Shown: positions 6,218 through 8,736 of the stretch, one piece after another
Position numbering within the stretch: position 1 is the first letter of the stretch
Layout of the letters: each line of letters starts with the position of its first letter
Assembly (NCBI GenBank): GCA_964458015.1
Contig: CAYWGR010000210.1
Location: 1 to 8,736, forward strand
Direction of reading: 5' to 3'
Source: CAYWGR01 sp964458015
GTDB lineage: Bacteria > Planctomycetota > Planctomycetia > Pirellulales > Thermoguttaceae
Length of the DNA stretch: 8,736 nt
Notes under the pieces: model-generated
Databases searched by the model: none
What the model saw: the letters and a program-made list of their open reading frames with translations, nothing else
What the model was told of the DNA's origin: nothing
Made by a program: the position numbers and the translations under genes

Positions 6218-7195
6218 ATGACCGATCCAAGGCATTTCCAACTTTTAGGGCACCTGTTGGGTGCACTGGATGACGAGGAACAGGAAAGCGTCGATGCGCG
6301 TTTGGAGAGCGATCCGGAATACTGCCGCGAGCTTGTCGATTGGCGGCGGCGTTTAGCCCCGTTGGAGCTGTTGCGGCCCGACTATGAGGCGCCGGCGGAT
6401 TTGACGCATCGGACGTGCCGCCACGTGGCCGCTTATGTAGAACGGGCGGCGGCTTCCGGAGCAAGCGAAACGTTGCCCAAGATGAGTCAGAATCCGCTGC
6501 CGCCGATACGAACGTCTTCGGTCGGCTGGGTTGATTCGATTGTTTTGGGGCTGTTGCTGACGACCGCCGTGGGCTTGATACTACCGGCCATCGGCGGCAG
6601 CCGTTTCCAGGCGAGATTGGCCTCATGCCAGGATAGTCTTCGGCAGTTCGGCACGGCCATGATGCAATACGGCCGTCAAAAAGGCCATACGCTGGGATGG
6701 CTGGCCGACAGCGGTCGGCTGACAGCGGAAGGCGCCAAAGCAATTGGGCTGCTGGAAGACGGATGGATGGGCGCCGAGCGGCGGCCGTTATGTTCCGAGG
6801 CCTGGTTGGCGGCCCAGGGGGTTGTCCGGACGCCTTTCCGTGGAGAAAAACGTCAAGAAACAATACTTGTGTCGCTGAATCCGCAAACGCACGGAGCAGG
6901 TAATTTACGAACTGACTGGTCTGGCACATGGCGCAACGGGACGACGAACGGTTGGCAAACTGCTTCCTGGCCAACTACCATGCCTCTTCTGGCCGATGCT
7001 CCTAACGCCGATTTGCCAGGCCAGTCTTCTGCGGGGCACGACGGCCGTGGGCGAAATGTGCTTTTCGAGGACGGCCGGGTGGATTTCTTGCCAGTACAAA
7101 CATCTTTGGACGCTTCTACCCCTTTGTTGCCCACGGGCGACAGTTCCGTGTCCGACGATCTGGCGACGCCGGTTGTTTTTGTAAGCCGACGATAA
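6218..7195 (+). CDS. Putative anti-sigma factor fused to a pseudopilin-like H-X10-DG C-terminal region
   Basis: The protein has 325 residues from the ATG at 6218; a TTG at 6209, touching the sigma stop, would add three residues. Residues 6-52 (FQLLGHLLGALDDEEQESVDARLESDPEYCRELVDW onward) look like the sigma-binding part of an anti-sigma factor without the zinc Cys/His motif. One membrane helix lies at about 104-125. The segment right after it (ARLASCQDSLRQFGTAMMQYGRQKGH) resembles the start of planctomycete DUF1559-type pseudopilins. Near the end, GHDGRGRNVLFEDGRVDFL (H274, D285, G286) is the matching H-X10-DG signature. The order suggests a cytoplasmic sigma clamp linked to an outer sensor built from a pilin-like module. 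Sigma binding is inferred from gene order and the N-terminal pattern; the pseudopilin similarity is by recalled motif, not a search. Confidence 0.75.
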   Translation: MTDPRHFQLLGHLLGALDDEEQESVDARLESDPEYCRELVDWRRRLAPLELLRPDYEAPADLTHRTCRHVAAYVERAAASGASETLPKMSQNPLPPIRTSSVGWVDSIVLGLLLTTAVGLILPAIGGSRFQARLASCQDSLRQFGTAMMQYGRQKGHTLGWLADSGRLTAEGAKAIGLLEDGWMGAERRPLCSEAWLAAQGVVRTPFRGEKRQETILVSLNPQTHGAGNLRTDWSGTWRNGTTNGWQTASWPTTMPLLADAPNADLPGQSSAGHDGRGRNVLFEDGRVDFLPVQTSLDASTPLLPTGDSSVSDDLATPVVFVSRR

Positions 7196-7297
7196 GTTCT
7201 TTGCTTGTTCATCCGTTTCGGCACAGTAGATTCTTGTGGTCAAGTTGGATAAGCGGTGCTGTTTTAAGCTGCCGTCGGTATGGCGGTTCGGCTGCAG

Positions 7298-7316
7298 GGC
7301 CGCCGTGCCGGCGGCC
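7298..7316. repeat. G/C-rich perfect hairpin at the start of the repeat cluster
   Basis: GGCCGCC at 7298-7304 and GGCGGCC at 7310-7316 are perfect 7-base complements around a 5-base loop, GTGCC. The right arm is part of the 30-bp tandem unit, so the hairpin straddles the cluster boundary. No T tract follows, so it is not a standard intrinsic terminator; a REP-like element is more likely. Confidence 0.6.
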
Positions 7317-7363
7317 GCTAAACAAGGGTATGACGTGCCGGCGGCCGCTAAACGAGGGTTGAT
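7304..7363. repeat. Two tandem copies of a 30-bp repeat with a GCCGGCGGCCGCTAAAC core
   Basis: Units begin at 7304 and 7334. They share 20 identical bases starting CGTGCCGG, then AGGGT after one mismatch, and diverge at the end. Each contains the motif CCGCTAAAC, which appears a third time at 7374-7382 at the start of the next repeat type. The whole unit is repeated, with no unique spacer, so this is not a CRISPR array. Confidence 0.8.
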
Positions 7364-7377
7364 GTGGCGTTTTCCGC

Positions 7378-7444
7378 TAAACTGTTGTGCAATCGCGCAC
7401 ATTCCGGGAGTTAAACTGTTGTGTAATCGCGCACATTCCGGGAG
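7378..7444. repeat. Two tandem copies of a 33-bp repeat (period 34)
   Basis: Copies at 7378-7410 and 7412-7444 start TAAACTGTTGTG and end CACATTCCGGGAG; they differ at one base (C7390 versus T7424). Inside each, TGTGC or TGTGT faces GCACA across a short loop, and the one difference keeps a G-T pair possible. A degenerate further copy starts at about 7458 (GCTATAC...TTGTGC). The near identity suggests recent duplication or ongoing correction. Confidence 0.85.
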
Positions 7445-7458
7445 CTGTTAGCTCCCGG
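7438..7458. repeat. Perfect 8-bp stem-loop closing the repeat cluster
   Basis: CCGGGAGC at 7438-7445 and GCTCCCGG at 7451-7458 flank the loop TGTTA. The left arm is the end of the 33-bp repeat plus one base; the right arm is unique. It lacks a T tract on either side, so it resembles a REP or palindromic intergenic element more than a terminator, although it could stabilise the 3' end of the upstream operon mRNA. Confidence 0.75.
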
Positions 7459-7755
7459 CTATACGATTGTGCGTTGACGGTCTGAGGACAAGCCGCCATC
7501 ATCTTTTTGCTACACCCATTCGTTTCGCATCCAGTAACGGATGTGGAGATGCGGCAGTCTCTTGCATAACCGTTACAGTCCGCATGTTCTAATCATTCGC
7601 GAGGATGGTAAGATTTGCGCTGTCTGTAATCTTCCGCGCATCCCTACAAGTTTCCTAGAAGGAATTTCTTTCCCGAGCCCTATTTTGATGACTTTTGTCA
7701 ACCATGATGTATCCTTCCTACATTGACACGTCCTAAAAATACAATATCCCGTAGC

Positions 7756-7761
7756 GGAGGA
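7756..7761 (+). promoter_or_regulatory. Shine-Dalgarno site that decides the start at 7767
   Basis: GGAGGA at 7756-7761 overlaps the first ATG of the frame (7761) and so cannot serve it. It sits five bases before the second ATG at 7767, an ideal distance. The longer start is therefore rejected. TTGACA near 7725 and TACAAT at 7739-7744 lie just upstream, but only 11 bases separate them, so they are not a standard promoter pair. Confidence 0.75.
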
Positions 7762-7766
7762 TGCCC

Positions 7767-8228
7767 ATGGTTGCCGGTAAGAAATCGAGTGCGCAGCGAG
7801 TGAAGGGGAAGCATGTAGCAGCGGTGAAGAAGGCGTCGACCAAGCCGACGGCCTCGGCTTCGACGAGCAGTGTTGCCACGATCGATCGCCGAGAAAGTCG
7901 AGAACGCCGTGCGGAGAAAGAGCGACGTGTTCATAGCGTGCCGGTGGCGGAAGATCGCCGGGTGCTCGAGCGTCGGGTCAAGGTAAGCCGCCGCCGCCAG
8001 ATTGATCCCACGACCTGCGAGCGCGACTACACGCCCGACGAAATTGAATTCATGGCTGCTTTGGACGATTACAAGCGTCGCAGCGGGCGGATGTTCCCGA
8101 CTTGCAGCGAAGTGCTGGAAGTGTTGAAAAAGCTTGGCTATGAAAAGCGTCCGGTGGTCGAGCCGACCCCCCTGCCGGCTGTGGTTATGCCGATGACGAC
8201 GACCGAGAGCGTGACGACTGCCAGTTGA
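7767..8228 (+). CDS. Small basic protein with Lys/Ala-rich N-terminus, Arg-rich middle and a conserved-looking helical segment; function unknown
   Basis: The protein has 153 residues. About 1-40 are Lys/Ala/Ser/Thr-rich, like histone H1-type tails. About 41-80 carry dense Arg with Glu (DRRESRERRAEKERR and RRVLERRVKVSRRRQ). A compact segment follows at about 88-128, YTPDEIEFMAALDDYKRRSGRMFPTCSEVLEVLKKLGYEKR, which looks folded, with two helices around the FPT turn. I recall similar YK-SGR-FPT-SEVLEVL motifs in planctomycete hypothetical proteins but cannot name a family. The end is Pro/Thr/Val-rich. There is no signal peptide or membrane helix, so it is probably cytoplasmic. Binding to nucleic acid or the nucleoid is a guess from charge. 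It has its own ribosome site and a strong terminator 40 bases after the stop, so it is likely a single-gene unit. Confidence 0.8.
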   Translation: MVAGKKSSAQRVKGKHVAAVKKASTKPTASASTSSVATIDRRESRERRAEKERRVHSVPVAEDRRVLERRVKVSRRRQIDPTTCERDYTPDEIEFMAALDDYKRRSGRMFPTCSEVLEVLKKLGYEKRPVVEPTPLPAVVMPMTTTESVTTAS

Positions 8229-8268
8229 ACGAGGATCGGCCTCTTCGGTGTTAAAATGGGATGTGTAT

Positions 8269-8341
8269 CAAGCGGGTGGGCTTTTTGCCGTGTTCGTGCG
8301 TGGTTGGGCACGGCAGGTAAAGCTCGCCCGCTTGTTTTTTT
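8269..8341 (+). terminator. Strong intrinsic terminator after the small basic protein gene
   Basis: A 16-base outer stem pairs 8269-8284 with 8319-8334, with two G-U pairs in RNA. A perfect 7-base inner stem, TGCCGTG at 8286-8292 and CACGGCA at 8309-8315, closes it. Seven T follow at 8335-8341. The two-part stem is longer than most intrinsic terminators. Confidence 0.9.
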
Positions 8342-8525
8342 CTGGGATTGCCGCAAGGGGTTGCGATTTGTTGGGAGGGCGCAATGACCGACGTTCCGTC
8401 GGGCTGGTAAACGTGCTGTCGTTGCGATTCGTTGTTGTGTAGTTTTTGAAAACCGCTCTTGCTTCCGTTGAGGATGCTCGGTATCCTCACTTTCCCATTT
8501 GGTATTGGTCCGAGGCAAGGAAGCC
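8342..8525. other. Intergenic region before the lipoprotein gene, with hairpins and a direct repeat
   Basis: The region holds a perfect 6-base hairpin CCGACG-TTC-CGTCGG at 8388-8402, an 8-base hairpin at 8470-8488 (GAGGATGC with GTATCCTC, one G-T pair), and the repeat GTTGCGATTYGTTG at 8360-8373 and 8421-8434. It probably contains the promoter and leader of the lipoprotein gene. No gene is supported. Confidence 0.5.
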
Positions 8526-8736
8526 GTGACTACGTCCATTTCTCATAGAGCGAGCCGCAGATTATCCGGCGTTTGGTCGGGCGGCATTGCCGTTTTGCTT
8601 TCCGCGGGATTGTTGGCATTGGCCGGCTGCGGAAGCATTGATGCTCAGGGGCAAAATGCCGAGGGCGTTCGGCTTTTCCAGCAAGCACGCTACCAGGAAG
8701 CGACCAAGCAGTTTCAGGAAGCGACCTATTCGGACC
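8526..8736 (+). CDS. TPR-containing lipoprotein, 5' part only
   Basis: A plus-strand frame opens at GTG 8526 and runs off the window edge after 70 full codons. The start has a Shine-Dalgarno-like AAGGA at 8517-8521, four bases upstream. The N-terminus is a lipoprotein signal peptide: basic residues (HRASRRLSG), a hydrophobic stretch (GGIAVLLSAGLLALA) and the lipobox LAGC with the acylated cysteine at C35. The mature part then shows a tetratricopeptide-like unit, AEGVRLFQQARYQEATKQFQEA, with the usual small and aromatic positions. TPR lipoproteins serve as protein-binding scaffolds in the cell envelope; the partner here is unknown. It follows the terminator at 8341, so it is its own unit. The total length and number of repeats cannot be seen. 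Confidence 0.85.
   Translation, partial: MTTSISHRASRRLSGVWSGGIAVLLSAGLLALAGCGSIDAQGQNAEGVRLFQQARYQEATKQFQEATYSD

Larger units (their letters stand above)
7196..7766. other. Gene-free region of about 570 bp containing a repeat cluster
   Basis: Short open frames here run through repeats or lack family features, and none is supported as a gene. The first 100 bases show nothing notable. Positions 7298-7465 hold the tandem repeats and hairpins listed separately. The 7466-7740 part contains only small inverted repeats, such as CGCATC with GATGCG near 7528-7556 and AAGATT with AATCTT near 7610-7633. The last 45 bases should contain the promoter and ribosome site of the small basic protein. Confidence 0.6.

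Noticed and set aside
6216..6974. Minus-strand open frame of 252 codons
   Set aside because: It is antisense to the second anti-sigma-like gene and rich in Arg, Pro and Ser without any domain.
7304..7444. Possible CRISPR array
   Set aside because: Only two copies of each unit exist, the whole unit is repeated with no unique spacers, and no cas gene is in the window.
7236..7451. Plus-strand open frame of 71 codons
   Set aside because: It translates straight through the tandem repeats (VPAAAK twice), so it is a by-product of repeat structure.
7438..7458. Intrinsic terminator for the second sigma operon
   Set aside because: The stem is strong but no T tract follows on either strand, and it lies about 240 bases beyond the stop codon.
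7541..7726. Plus-strand open frame of 61 codons
   Set aside because: No ribosome site or motif was seen, and it lies in an otherwise noncoding stretch.
8248..8442. Plus-strand open frame of 64 codons after the small basic protein
   Set aside because: It runs through the terminator hairpin and T tract, so it is not a gene.

Overview
The window reads as a piece of a planctomycete chromosome (Pirellulales-like), a placement inferred from gene style and not from any marker gene. The clues are two ECF sigma factors each followed by an unusual zinc-less anti-sigma-like membrane protein, a C-terminal H-X10-DG pseudopilin-type motif in one of them, several starts without a Shine-Dalgarno sequence, a small basic protein with a YKRRSGRMFPT-type motif, and moderately high G+C. 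No rRNA, tRNA, insertion sequence or CRISPR array was seen.

Layout. Positions 1-1748 (minus strand) hold a glutamine amidotransferase subunit (pabA/trpG type) followed after 13 bp by the first 382 codons of lnt, apolipoprotein N-acyltransferase, which runs off the left edge before its catalytic cysteine. Positions 1749-1893 form a divergent promoter region with a 9-bp perfect inverted repeat. Positions 1894-4052 (plus) are an ECF sigma factor overlapping by ATGA a 484-residue single-pass protein with an anti-sigma-like N-terminus and a large charged, repetitive extracytoplasmic part. Positions 4094-5035 (plus) encode an orphan beta-class DNA methyltransferase. A gene-free stretch of about 510 bp follows. 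Positions 5549-7195 (plus) hold a second ECF sigma factor and its partner, an anti-sigma-like segment plus membrane helix joined to a pseudopilin-like C-terminus. Positions 7196-7766 are gene-free and carry a compact cluster of degenerate tandem repeats and a strong hairpin. Positions 7767-8228 encode a small Arg/Lys-rich protein ending at a strong intrinsic terminator. At 8526 a TPR lipoprotein begins and runs off the right edge.

Working together. Each sigma gene and its partner is likely one transcription unit in which the membrane protein holds the sigma factor until an outside signal arrives. The methyltransferase between them has no restriction nuclease in view and looks like a solitary, possibly regulatory enzyme. 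The lipoprotein at the right edge is the kind of substrate that Lnt acylates, but the two genes are not linked in an operon. The most unusual content is the pair of anti-sigma-like architectures, the repeat cluster at 7298-7465 and the small basic protein.
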